Positions 25,014 to 33,229 of a stretch of DNA of 64,000 nt are shown here, one piece after another. Source of the DNA: a bacterium (GTDB lineage Bacteria > Oederibacteriota > Muellerivitia > Muellerivitales > Muellerivitaceae). Location: the NCBI GenBank assembly GCA_035549195.1, contig DASZRK010000017.1, positions 186,001 to 250,000 on the forward strand, read 5' to 3'. Both the position numbers and the translations under genes were made by a program. Each line of letters starts with the position of its first letter. Position 1 is the first letter of the stretch. The notes beneath the pieces were generated by a model. The model had not been told where the DNA came from. It made no database searches and saw nothing but the letters and a program-made list of their open reading frames with translations.

Positions 25014-28000
25014 TTATTTTGACGTCCCGACCCGGGTTGAGGTTGACGTAAAAGGGACCCAATCCTGCCGGGGTAAATAATAGCTCAAAAGGAAAGCGGC
25101 CAGGGAATTGCCATAGGCCGTGAAATGGCGGTGGCAGCAAGCGTCATGGGTGGGATAGAAGGCGGGCTCCATCGCCGAAAAAGGGGCATCCAGGTCGAAG
25201 AACGGGACCTGGAGCCTGGAATCCAACTCCCTCCAAAAAGCATGGTAATCGGCTTGTGTCTGGGCGTCGGCGTCCCCACTGGGGGCATAACAGATGGCGA
25301 GGCTGACCGGGAATCCCCGACCATCCTTGCGGCGAAGGAGCTTTCTGGCCAGTGACCGTAAAGGGAGTTCCACAAGTTGGAGAAGGTCCTGTCGTAAGGC
25401 TCGGTCCCCGGATCCCAGTAACTGGCCGAAGGGAGCAAAGTGATCCTGGCTGGGCGACTGGTGGTGAATGAATCCTTTCTGTGTCCCGATCCGGTAAAGC
25501 TCCTCGGGTACACCGGGAGGCATACGCTCGGTCGTCGGCTTCAAGAGGTATTCGGGGTCAATCCCCGGAAGGGGGACTCCGTCCTTCCCAAGGGGCTTGA
25601 TGAAATAATCCGTGTAAGCCCCTTCCAGGTCCACGTTGTAGGGTGTGGCCAGGAAAAGGACCCCGTCAACATGGTAGCGGTCCACCAACGCGGGGACTTC
25701 CGAGCAGGCGAAAAATTGGGCGGCCCGACCGGGATGGCCCGCCATCAGGACCTCGTAATGGGTCGGGACACGATGGAGCGCTGCCTGGGTATTGAGTTGG
25801 AACTCCAATTGCTTGGCTAGGGTTAGGGCCCGGGGAGAAGCCATGATCCTCGCCTCCTGGGCGCCCGAATCATTTCCCACTTTGTCATTGGCGTCCGGGG
25901 CATCCCCGGAAAGAACTTGGGAGTCCCCCACCAACAGTATCCGGAAAGTACCGGGGCCCTTTTTTTCAGGGATCCGGAAATCCGTGAGGATTCCGTTTCC
26001 TTCATCGGAGGCCTTATCCCTTCCCTTCCAGGTCCCCTCGTAGCTGTAATCCTTTAAATTCACGATGGATTGTGTGCCTTGGCCGGGTTGGGACACGAAA
26101 ACCCTCCCGGGATAACTGGAAGAGGCGGCGAACCCGACCTTTTGCAGGGCTCTAAAGGACAACAGGGGCGCATAACCCGGATCGATCGAATCAAGCAGGA
26201 AACCCCAAGGCGTCGCGGGATGAAGGGGTTCGTAAGGATTTACCCGAGCCCAAGGCTCCTTCGCGGATTGAAGGGCGTAGAGGACACCTTCGAGCGAAAC
26301 CAACTCCAGGACATGGTCCCCCTTGCCGGCCTCGATCAAGGAGATCGCTCCGCTTGGGGAAGGTCCCTCGATCCCATAAATGGAAGGAAAGTCCCGATCA
26401 GCCACGAAAAGACGATCCCCCGACACACAAAGGGCCTGAGGATGGGGGATCCGGGGGTCCTGGAAAAGGACCTCGCTGACCTTGCCCGTGTCCACTTCCA
26501 TTCTTTGCAAGGATTGTTGACTGGGTCTGGTGAAATAAAGGGACCGGTCGAAGGAACGGTAGGCGATATCCCAGAGGCCATTGAGTGGAGAATCCCGGTT
26601 ATTGGTTTCCGGGAAAGCCCCCAAGGTCGTGACGGCTCCTTGGGCCAAGTCCACCCATCGCAAAGAACCGCTTCCGGCGTCGAAAACCGCCAAATGATCC
26701 GGTGGTACCCAAGCGAGGGCGCTGGGTCGATCGAAGGTCGCCGCCGTGAGGGGACCATCGTTGCGACCACGTTCCCCCGTTCCCGCCAGCGTTCCCACGA
26801 TATTTTCCTGATCCAAACGCACCACTCGCAGGCGTTGGTTGTCCCGGTCCGCCACGAAAAGTCGGGATCCATTATCGTCAAAGGCCAGTCCCACAGGATT
26901 CCGGAACCGGGCTTGGAAAAAAGGCCCATCCCGGAAACCGGCGTCTTCCGAACCGGCCACCTGGTTGTTATAGAGGTCCATCGGGGAAAGGTCCGTGGTA
27001 TCTCCCGCCGCCTTCTCCCCTTCCCGTAAAGGGATCCCTCCTCGGCCCGGGAGGTACCGTTCCAACAAGGCCGCGATCAGGGTATTCCCGCAAGAGGTGT
27101 AATGAAAATGACAGCAGTTCTCATCGACGGGATAGAAGCAGGTCTTCAAGGCATTGAAGGGATCGGTCAGGTCCAGTAATTCCATGGAATAGCGGCCGCA
27201 TAGTTCCCTCCAAAAGGACCTATAGTCCTCCTGGACCAAACCGGCGTTGTCCTTGGAAGGGGCATAACAGACCAGAAATGCAGGCGGATGCTCCAGGGAA
27301 CGAAGTTTGTCTTTGAGGACCTCGAATGGTTTCCCGATCATCTGGACCAGGTCTTCCCGGACCTCCGGGCCCCCTTCCGCCATAAGTTCGCTGAAAAATG
27401 GGAACACCAGCCTTGTGGAAGAGGTCGCCCGGATCCATCCTTTTTTCATGCAGTATCCCAGGAAGCGGGCCGGGACGCCTTCCGGGACCCGGTCCTTCCA
27501 GGGCTTGAGGATGTATTCGGGATCGTCCCTGAGACCCGACGGATCCGGCACATAGGGAATACCATCCGCATCCAGGGGTCTTTCGAAATAGGCCTGATAG
27601 CCCTCCACGGTAAATGGACTGACAAAAGCCAGCACCAGGTCAACCTGATATTGGCGGGCCAGATCCGGGGCCTCCTCCGGGGCGAAATATTGGATATGGG
27701 CCCCAGGACGGCCGAAGGTCAGCACCTCGAAATGGAGGTCCTCGCCCGTGAGGGACGCTCGGGCGTTCAACATCACCTCCAATTGTTTGGGAAAGGTCGC
27801 CGCCCTGAAGGATTTCCGTCCTTGTGTGTCGCCGTTGAAAACGACATTCGCCCTTCCAGCGTCCGGAACGATCGCGGGAGCAGTGATGACCCGGGAATTC
27901 CCCACCACCAGGATGCGGAAAGTCTTGGGCGGCTTTTTGGCCGGATAATCGAAATCCGATAGGGTTCGGTCCCCGATCCGGGATCGGGCCTCCTCGTATT

Positions 28001-29039
28001 TTTCGAATCCATGGTCCTTCACGCTGAGGATCCGGTTACCGGAAGCTCCACAAAGATAAAGCTTGCGGGGCTCTCTTGGGGAAGCCGCCCATCCAGTGGG
28101 AAGAAGGGTAGTCGCTTGAAAGAGGGGCGGTACACCCATGGAGACCGGGTCCAACAAGGATCCCCAAACCGTCGCCAAAGGCACCGATTCATACGAGGGA
28201 ACGACGATGGCCACGGGGATTCCCCCACTTTGAAGGGCATAGACCTTTCCATCCGTTTCGACCATTTCAAGGATGTGTTCCCCTTTTCCAACCTCTTTCA
28301 GGGACGCAATATCCTGGCCTAAATCCCCGCTCGGGGTCGCTCCCACCTCATAAACGGTCGGAAGGTCCGAGTCCGCGGCGTAGATCGCCGTCGCCCCCAC
28401 ACAAAGGGCACGGGGCGAGGGGAGACGGGTATCGTGGGAGAGGACGGTCGATACCCTTTGGCTCCCCAATTCCATACGTTGGAGCAAGTGATCAAGCGGT
28501 CGGGAAAAATAGAGGGAATTGTCCAAAGGCTGGTAGGCCAAGGCCCAGACCGATCCCACGTGGGCTCCCGGGAATGTCCCATCGGTGCCTTTTCCCAAAG
28601 TCGTCACCGACCCTGCCTTCAAGTCCACCAACCGCAGGAGCTGGTTTCCCTGGTCATAGACCGCCAGTTTGTCGGGTGGGATGAAAGCCAGGGCGGTAGG
28701 TTGATTGAATAAGGCTGATCCCAGGGGACCATCCACAAGTCCGGGTATGCCCGTCCCGGTCAGGGACTCCACCCGATTCTGCTCGTCCAGGTGGACCAAC
28801 CGGATCCGGTGGTTCTCCCGGTCCGCTACGAAGAGACGGCTTCCCGTATCGTCGAAGACCAGTCCCCGGGGATCGGAAAAACGCGCCGCCTCGAAGGACC
28901 CATCCTGAAATCCCGAATCTTCCCCTCCCGCCACAAGGCTGTTGTAACTTTCCATCGGTGTCAGGGTTTCGGCCCCTCCGATGGACAATGAAAGGAAGAG
29001 GGTCCCAAGAAAAAAACAAGAACTGGGGAAAAGGGGCAT
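25014..29039 (-). CDS. Giant secreted protein: two tandem [beta-propeller + SGNH] modules
   Basis: A 1341-residue exported protein. Signal peptide: FFLGTLFLSLSIGGAE. Module 1 (about 25-680) has an NHL propeller (RLFVADRENHRIRLVHLDEQ, LAVYDQGNQLLRLVDL) and an SGNH-like domain with block I RILVVGNSRV (S382; GDS changed to GNS) and a terminal DENCCHFHYTSCGN. Module 2 (about 681-1341) repeats this with RLFVADRDNQRLRVVRLDQE, RILLVGDSQV (S1040) and DACCHRHFTAYGN. The serines are 658 residues apart, a clean internal duplication. The D..H-x-T-x-x-GN ending resembles AlgJ/AlgX-type acetyltransferase domains. ATG at 29039 follows GAAGGGA; the longer reading to 29939 is a shadow of the MBOAT gene. It starts 11 nt after the MBOAT gene, so it belongs to this operon. 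Polymer-directed acyl transfer or esterase activity is inferred. Confidence 0.8.
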   Translation of the reverse strand: MPLFPSSCFFLGTLFLSLSIGGAETLTPMESYNSLVAGGEDSGFQDGSFEAARFSDPRGLVFDDTGSRLFVADRENHRIRLVHLDEQNRVESLTGTGIPGLVDGPLGSALFNQPTALAFIPPDKLAVYDQGNQLLRLVDLKAGSVTTLGKGTDGTFPGAHVGSVWALAYQPLDNSLYFSRPLDHLLQRMELGSQRVSTVLSHDTRLPSPRALCVGATAIYAADSDLPTVYEVGATPSGDLGQDIASLKEVGKGEHILEMVETDGKVYALQSGGIPVAIVVPSYESVPLATVWGSLLDPVSMGVPPLFQATTLLPTGWAASPREPRKLYLCGASGNRILSVKDHGFEKYEEARSRIGDRTLSDFDYPAKKPPKTFRILVVGNSRVITAPAIVPDAGRANVVFNGDTQGRKSFRAATFPKQLEVMLNARASLTGEDLHFEVLTFGRPGAHIQYFAPEEAPDLARQYQVDLVLAFVSPFTVEGYQAYFERPLDADGIPYVPDPSGLRDDPEYILKPWKDRVPEGVPARFLGYCMKKGWIRATSSTRLVFPFFSELMAEGGPEVREDLVQMIGKPFEVLKDKLRSLEHPPAFLVCYAPSKDNAGLVQEDYRSFWRELCGRYSMELLDLTDPFNALKTCFYPVDENCCHFHYTSCGNTLIAALLERYLPGRGGIPLREGEKAAGDTTDLSPMDLYNNQVAGSEDAGFRDGPFFQARFRNPVGLAFDDNGSRLFVADRDNQRLRVVRLDQENIVGTLAGTGERGRNDGPLTAATFDRPSALAWVPPDHLAVFDAGSGSLRWVDLAQGAVTTLGAFPETNNRDSPLNGLWDIAYRSFDRSLYFTRPSQQSLQRMEVDTGKVSEVLFQDPRIPHPQALCVSGDRLFVADRDFPSIYGIEGPSPSGAISLIEAGKGDHVLELVSLEGVLYALQSAKEPWARVNPYEPLHPATPWGFLLDSIDPGYAPLLSFRALQKVGFAASSSYPGRVFVSQPGQGTQSIVNLKDYSYEGTWKGRDKASDEGNGILTDFRIPEKKGPGTFRILLVGDSQVLSGDAPDANDKVGNDSGAQEARIMASPRALTLAKQLEFQLNTQAALHRVPTHYEVLMAGHPGRAAQFFACSEVPALVDRYHVDGVLFLATPYNVDLEGAYTDYFIKPLGKDGVPLPGIDPEYLLKPTTERMPPGVPEELYRIGTQKGFIHHQSPSQDHFAPFGQLLGSGDRALRQDLLQLVELPLRSLARKLLRRKDGRGFPVSLAICYAPSGDADAQTQADYHAFWRELDSRLQVPFFDLDAPFSAMEPAFYPTHDACCHRHFTAYGNSLAAFLLSYYLPRQDWVPFTSTSTRVGTSK

Positions 29040-29050
29040 GGCAGGTCCCT

Positions 29051-30256
29051 TCAGAGCTGGAAAAGCCGCACGGTATACTTGAGCACTTGACCCATCGGAT
29101 AGAAGAAGATCAGCCAGCCATAGGCCACGAAGACGTTGGTCACCGCGATGTCGATCCAGCGGCTGAAGGGTCTCCCGGCCCAGGCCTGGCCCGTCCGGGA
29201 CCGGCTCCAAACGCTGTGGAGGGCCAGCCCCGTCCCGTGGTACATGCCCCAGATGCCGAAATGCCAACTGGCCCCGTGCCAAAGCCCGCAGACGAACATG
29301 GTGACCATCAGGTTGAGGAACTTGCGGAGGTCGCCGTGCCGGTTGCCCCCCAAGGGGATATAGATGTAGTCCCGGATCCAACTGCTGAGGGACATGTGCC
29401 AGCGCCGCCAGAAATCGGTGATGTTGCGGGCGATATAGGGGAAGTTGAAATTTTGGGGAAGGTCCAGGCCGATCATGCGCCCCAGGCCGATGGCGATGTC
29501 CGAATAGCCGCTGAAGTCGAAAAGGATCCGCACTGAAAGCAGGGCCATCAACAGGCAGACGGTCCCGAAATGGAGGTCCGTCCGCTTCTCCAAAAGGTGG
29601 ATGACCATCGTCGCGTTGTCCGCGATGACCAGCTTCTTGAAGAATCCCAGCAGGACCTGGGCAAGCCCGACCGCCGCACGTTCCAGGCCCGGCCGTTCCA
29701 GCCCGTTCTCCAGTTGGGCCAGGAAAGGCTGGAAACGCTTGATGGGGCCCGAGACGATGGACGGGAAGAAGATGCAGAAGATCCCGAACTTGAAGGGATT
29801 CTTGACCGGCTCCCCGTGCCCCATATACACGTCGGTCAGGTAATGGACGAACTCGAAGGTGAAGAAGGAGATGGCGAGCGGCATGGCCTGCTGGATGGCG
29901 TTGTGGGTCAGCCAATCCCCGACCGGCCCACCCATCCACGGCCCCAAGGTCCCCAAGAGCAGGGCCCGGTATTTATAGAAGAGAAGACCGCTGACGGGGA
30001 CCAGGAGCGCGGCGGCGAGGACCCATTTCTTCTTCCGGCTTCCTTCCGGGCATCGGAGGATCCATCGGGCCAGGAAAAAGGTGATGACCGCCATGACGAT
30101 GATGGGCAGGACCCCGGCGGGCCCCGCGAAGTGGTAATGGAAAACAGCGCTACAGGCGAGGACGTAATAGAAGCGGAGCCTCGGGTTCGGGACGAGCCAA
30201 AGGACCAAGTAGAAGGCCAGGAAGAACAGAAGGAACCAACTGGTATTGAAGATCAT
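29051..30256 (-). CDS. AlgI-like membrane-bound O-acyltransferase (MBOAT)
   Basis: Inner-membrane O-acyltransferase of 401 residues with about 10 membrane segments. Family motifs: PIKRFQPFLAQL, FSGYSDIAIGLGRMIG, NFNFPYIARNITDFWRRWHM, YIYIPLGGNR, and the catalytic His H327 in CGLWHGASWHFGIWG. In AlgI, DltB and PatA this His passes an acyl group from a cytoplasmic thioester to an extracytoplasmic acceptor. The C-terminus (VLKYTVRLFQL) has no acyl-shuttle hexapeptide; that motif is on the separate microprotein encoded just upstream. Its ATG (30256-30254) overlaps the microprotein stop as TAATG, so the two are translationally coupled. Confidence 0.93.
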   Translation of the reverse strand: MIFNTSWFLLFFLAFYLVLWLVPNPRLRFYYVLACSAVFHYHFAGPAGVLPIIVMAVITFFLARWILRCPEGSRKKKWVLAAALLVPVSGLLFYKYRALLLGTLGPWMGGPVGDWLTHNAIQQAMPLAISFFTFEFVHYLTDVYMGHGEPVKNPFKFGIFCIFFPSIVSGPIKRFQPFLAQLENGLERPGLERAAVGLAQVLLGFFKKLVIADNATMVIHLLEKRTDLHFGTVCLLMALLSVRILFDFSGYSDIAIGLGRMIGLDLPQNFNFPYIARNITDFWRRWHMSLSSWIRDYIYIPLGGNRHGDLRKFLNLMVTMFVCGLWHGASWHFGIWGMYHGTGLALHSVWSRSRTGQAWAGRPFSRWIDIAVTNVFVAYGWLIFFYPMGQVLKYTVRLFQL

Positions 30257-30378
30257 TAAAAATCCACGTAGATGAATTTAGAGGCCGACAGGTCGCCCGA
30301 AAAAAGCAGGATGGCCAGGAAAAGAGCGAAGAGGATCACCCCCAGGGCGAAACCTTTCCAAAATTCGCGGGAATTCAT
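30256..30378 (-). CDS. DltX-like single-TM microprotein ending in FIYVDF
   Basis: A 40-residue protein: short basic N-terminus (MNSREFWKG), one membrane segment (about residues 9-27, ALGVILFALFLAILLF) and an outer tail ending KFIYVDF. Residues 35-40, FIYVDF, fit the FIYxxF C-terminal motif of DltX, whose tyrosine (here Y37) accepts the acyl group from the MBOAT protein and hands it to the SGNH/DltD serine. Its ATG overlaps the SGNH gene stop (ATGA) and its TAA overlaps the MBOAT start (TAATG). So it is locked between its two expected partners. No dltA or dltC is nearby, so the acyl donor probably differs. Role by motif and position; not proven. Confidence 0.82.
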   Translation of the reverse strand: MNSREFWKGFALGVILFALFLAILLFSGDLSASKFIYVDF

Positions 30379-31541
30379 CGCGCCCTCCCGGAAAGGACCG
30401 TCACCAGGTCCCCCGCATAGCGCCGATTGCCTTCGGGGGTCATGTGGCAATGGTCTAAGAACGAGGAGGGCGGATATCGGTCGGCCCAATCCTGATAAGT
30501 GATCCCTTTTTTCAAATAAGGCTTCATGAAGGCCGCCAGGGCCTTCCGGTTCTTCGAAAAGCTGGGCTTGTCCAGGTAACTTCCCAGGAATGGAGGGTTC
30601 TGGGGGGTGAGGACCACCCGCACCGGGATATGGGCGGCGCTCCACTGGTCGAGCACCTGCCTCAAGCAGGTGAAGGGCAGGCCCTTCGGGTCCCAGGTAT
30701 GGGCCTGGTAATAGGAAGCGACCTTTTGTTTGAGGGAAGCCTCCACGATCTCGGACAGGACCTCGTTGGCCGGGACAACCTTCTCCAACTGGCGCTGGAA
30801 GAAATCCTGCTGGCTCGGGTAATACCAAAGGGTCTTGGCCATCTGGGTCTCCCGGAACAGGAACCAATGGCCGCACAGGCCGTCGTAAAGGGCATCGCTG
30901 AGGCGGGCTTCCTCGCCCGGCGCTCGGTCCGATGCCAACCGCTTTTGGATGTCCTCCGGAAGGTCCCCGAGGAGGAATTGCCGGGAAAGGGCTTTGGGAC
31001 CTCCGGCGAATTCCTTTGAGAACATGCGGAAGTTCAGGAGCAGCAGGATCTCACCCGGAGGCGTTGCCGAGAATTCGGCGCTCAACCCCTCGATATCGGT
31101 GAGCAGGAGCCCATCGGACCCAAGGCTCAGGGTTGGCCGGTCCCCCAGGAGTCCCCTCAGGACGGACCGAAGGGTCTTTTGCCGGGCGTCGGGGATCCGG
31201 TGCTCCATCAAGGCGCTGGCGCCCAGGACGCTGTCCCCCAAAAGAAGGATCCGGTCCTTCTGCGGGGCCCCGTAGCGGATGCGGTCCCGGATCTCGGGAA
31301 GGCTGGTCATGTCGCCTGAAAGGTCGAAGTGCCGGTACCAGAACCCCGTGGGGACCGTCATTCTTAAGAGGATCTCCGCCAAGGCCAAAAGACCGAAAAA
31401 GGATGCCGCGGCCCCCAGGAAAAAGGTTTTCGTGAATGTCCTCAAAGGGGCCCCAGGCAAAGGATTCCAGGCAACGCGCCAGATTCTATCACTCTTCTTC
31501 CAAGCCGCTCGAGCAACAGCCCCCGGAAAGGGTGAACTCAT
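30375..31541 (-). CDS. Membrane-anchored SGNH acyltransferase (AlgJ/DltD-like)
   Basis: A 388-residue protein with an N-terminal membrane anchor (about residues 38-58, FFLGAAASFFGLLALAEILL) and a periplasmic SGNH domain. Block I is RILLLGDSVLGASAL with nucleophile S104; the C-terminal pair is D363/H366 in FLDHCHMTPEGNRRYAGDL. This is the usual partner of an MBOAT protein and takes the acyl group to the final polymer. It is the first gene of the operon; its stop overlaps the microprotein start (ATGA). The start is uncertain: TTG 31544 and ATG 31541 are adjacent, and an internal TTG just before the TM segment is possible. No strong Shine-Dalgarno site is seen. Confidence 0.85.
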   Translation of the reverse strand: MSSPFPGAVARAAWKKSDRIWRVAWNPLPGAPLRTFTKTFFLGAAASFFGLLALAEILLRMTVPTGFWYRHFDLSGDMTSLPEIRDRIRYGAPQKDRILLLGDSVLGASALMEHRIPDARQKTLRSVLRGLLGDRPTLSLGSDGLLLTDIEGLSAEFSATPPGEILLLLNFRMFSKEFAGGPKALSRQFLLGDLPEDIQKRLASDRAPGEEARLSDALYDGLCGHWFLFRETQMAKTLWYYPSQQDFFQRQLEKVVPANEVLSEIVEASLKQKVASYYQAHTWDPKGLPFTCLRQVLDQWSAAHIPVRVVLTPQNPPFLGSYLDKPSFSKNRKALAAFMKPYLKKGITYQDWADRYPPSSFLDHCHMTPEGNRRYAGDLVTVLSGRAR

Positions 31542-31680
31542 CAAAGTAAGCGGGGACTTCCCGTTCGGCCGCCGGGTCCGGCTGGATCCCGTCCCCTGTT
31601 CTACCGTCCTTTTCCGGTCCCAAATCTTCCCCCTTTTCGGGACATCTTACCTGCTCCTCGGGACTTTCGTTCCCGGGGTC

Positions 31681-31712
31681 TTGACCCTAGAGTAAGGTCT
31701 AGATTGTAGATT
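31681..31712 (+). promoter_or_regulatory. MerR-type promoter and operator of the arsenic module
   Basis: -35 TTGACC (31681-31686) and -10 TAGATT (31707-31712) are separated by 20 nt, the overlong spacer typical of MerR-activated promoters. Inside the spacer lies the dyad CTAGA-N6-TCTAG (31687-31702), and ACC...GGT is also symmetric (31684-31698). MerR proteins untwist such a promoter when they bind metal. It reads into the MerR gene at 31728. Confidence 0.75.
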
Positions 31713-31727
31713 ATCCGGGGAGGGGCC

Positions 31728-32102
31728 ATGGAAAGGAACGGCTTGTTGCAGATCGGCCAGGTGGCCCGAAAGACGGGACTTTCCATCCACACCATCCGTT
31801 TTTATGAAAAGCAGGGGCTTTTGGAAACGCCCTCGAGACGTCCCGGCGGGTTCCGGCTCTATCCCCAGGAAGCGGTGGAGCGCCTCCACTTCATCCAGAA
31901 GGCCCAGGGGCTGGGCCTGACCCTGAAGGAGATCCGGAGCATCACCGCCTGCGGGGAGAAGGGCCTGGAGCCCTGCTGCGACCTGACCGTGGACCTTTTC
32001 AATAGGAAGATCCAAGAGTTCGAATCGAAAACGAAGGAAATGGGCCGAATGAAAAAAAGGCTCAAGAGCGTCCTGGGAAAATGGGCGGGGAAAAAGAAGT
32101 AA
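31728..32102 (+). CDS. MerR-family metal-responsive regulator
   Basis: A 124-residue activator/repressor. N-terminal winged HTH: LLQIGQVARKTGLSIHTIRF, then YEKQGLLETPSRRPGGFRLY, followed by the dimerisation helix (about residues 80-118). Candidate ligand cysteines are C75 and C83/C84 (ITACGEKGLEPCCDL), in a position where metal-sensing MerR proteins such as CadR/ZntR carry a Cys, but with a different C-terminal loop. ATG at 31728 has GGGGAGG upstream. It is autoregulated through the 20-bp spacer promoter directly upstream and heads arsC and an aquaporin, so it may sense arsenite or antimonite. The usual regulator of such operons is ArsR. Confidence 0.85.
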   Translation: MERNGLLQIGQVARKTGLSIHTIRFYEKQGLLETPSRRPGGFRLYPQEAVERLHFIQKAQGLGLTLKEIRSITACGEKGLEPCCDLTVDLFNRKIQEFESKTKEMGRMKKRLKSVLGKWAGKKK

Positions 32103-32114
32103 GGGGAAGCATCG

Positions 32115-32537
32115 ATGGCACAAAGGGTCTTGATCCTCTGCACCAAGAATTCCTGTAGGTCCCAGATGGCCGAGGGGTTCCTCCGGCATTACGGTGGCGG
32201 CCGGTTCGCGGTGGAGAGCGCCGGCACGGTGGCTACCCACGTGAACGCCAACGCCATCCGGGTGATGAAGGAGGTCGGCATCGATATCTCGGCCCACCGC
32301 TCCAAGACCCTGGACCGGTTCCTGGACCAGCCCTTCGACTACGTCATCACGGTCTGCGACAACGCCCATGAGACCTGTCCTTTCTTCCCCAACGCCAAGC
32401 ATCGTCTCCATTGGTCCTTCCCCGATCCTCCCCAGACCGAGATGGCCACTGAGGAGATCCTGGAGGAGTTCCGCAAAGTGCGGGACATGATCGGGGACCG
32501 CTTCAAGAGGGCCGCCGAAGAAGGGATCCGGTCTTGA
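32115..32537 (+). CDS. arsC: Arsenate reductase, thioredoxin-coupled (LMW-PTP fold)
   Basis: Reduces arsenate to arsenite. The 140-residue protein has the P-loop C9-TKNSC-R15-S (CX5R) and the redox pair C81 and C88 in TVCDNAHETCPFFP. These match C10, C82 and C89 of the S. aureus pI258 enzyme in spacing. Also present: AESAG-like VESAGT, DISAHRSKTLDRF and WSFPDPPQTE with the general-acid Asp. The gene lies 12 nt after the MerR gene, and its stop overlaps the aquaporin start (TTGA), so product arsenite can leave through the channel. Confidence 0.95.
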   Translation: MAQRVLILCTKNSCRSQMAEGFLRHYGGGRFAVESAGTVATHVNANAIRVMKEVGIDISAHRSKTLDRFLDQPFDYVITVCDNAHETCPFFPNAKHRLHWSFPDPPQTEMATEEILEEFRKVRDMIGDRFKRAAEEGIRS

Positions 32538-33190
32538 TCCTCTGGAAAAGGTCCCTGGCGGAGTTCATCGGCACCTTCGCGATGGTCTTCGCCGGTTGCG
32601 GGGCCGTCATGGTCGCCGACCGTTTCCCCGGCTCCATCGCTCCTTCCGTCGTTCCCGTGGTCTTCGGCCTGACCGTGGCGATGATGATCTATGCGGTGGG
32701 CCATATCTCCGGGGCCCACTTCAATCCCGCCGTCACCCTGGCCTTCGCCTTGACGCGGCACTTCCCGCCCAGGTCCGTCCCCTTCTATTGGGCCGCCCAA
32801 TGCCTCGGCTCCATCGCCGCCATCGGGTTGCTCGTGATCCTCCTCCCCCCGGGCCGGGCCTTCGGGACCACCTTCTCCTCGGTGCATCCCCCGCAGGCCC
32901 TGGCTTGGGAGGGGGTCCTCACCTTCTTCCTGATGTTCGTCATCATGGCCGTCGCCACCGACACCCGGGCCGAAGGCACCATGGCGGGCGCCGCCATCGG
33001 GGCTGCCGTCATGGTGGCGGCTTTCGTGGGCGGCCCCGTGACCGGCGCCTCCATGAACCCCGCCCGCACCTTGGGGCCCGCCCTTTTCCAAGGGGACCTC
33101 GGCCAGATCTGGATCTATACCCTGGGACCCATGTTGGGCGCCGCAGGAGCGGCTTGGGTCTATGTCCATTTAAGGGACGAGCCGAAATAA
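32534..33190 (+). CDS. Aquaporin / aquaglyceroporin, probable arsenite channel (AqpS-like)
   Basis: A 218-residue MIP-family channel with six TM segments and the two NPA boxes, AHFNPAVT and ASMNPARTLGP. The C-terminus is short (HLRDEPK). Its TTG start overlaps the arsC stop, so the two are coupled. In Sinorhizobium meliloti an aquaglyceroporin (AqpS) encoded with ArsC replaces a dedicated efflux pump by letting arsenite flow out; I infer the same here. No ArsB or Acr3 pump gene is in the window. Selectivity for arsenite rather than water or glycerol is not visible from sequence alone. Confidence 0.88.
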   Translation: MILWKRSLAEFIGTFAMVFAGCGAVMVADRFPGSIAPSVVPVVFGLTVAMMIYAVGHISGAHFNPAVTLAFALTRHFPPRSVPFYWAAQCLGSIAAIGLLVILLPPGRAFGTTFSSVHPPQALAWEGVLTFFLMFVIMAVATDTRAEGTMAGAAIGAAVMVAAFVGGPVTGASMNPARTLGPALFQGDLGQIWIYTLGPMLGAAGAAWVYVHLRDEPK

Positions 33191-33229
33191 TCTTTTCTTT
33201 TCGTCCATCTCCCCCTTTATCCTTCTTGC

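Noticed and set aside
29040-29939. A 300-residue N-terminal extension of the giant propeller/SGNH protein
   Set aside because: It lies wholly inside the MBOAT gene in another frame, is Arg/Pro/Gly-rich without a fold, and the ATG at 29039 with its signal peptide and Shine-Dalgarno site is the real start.
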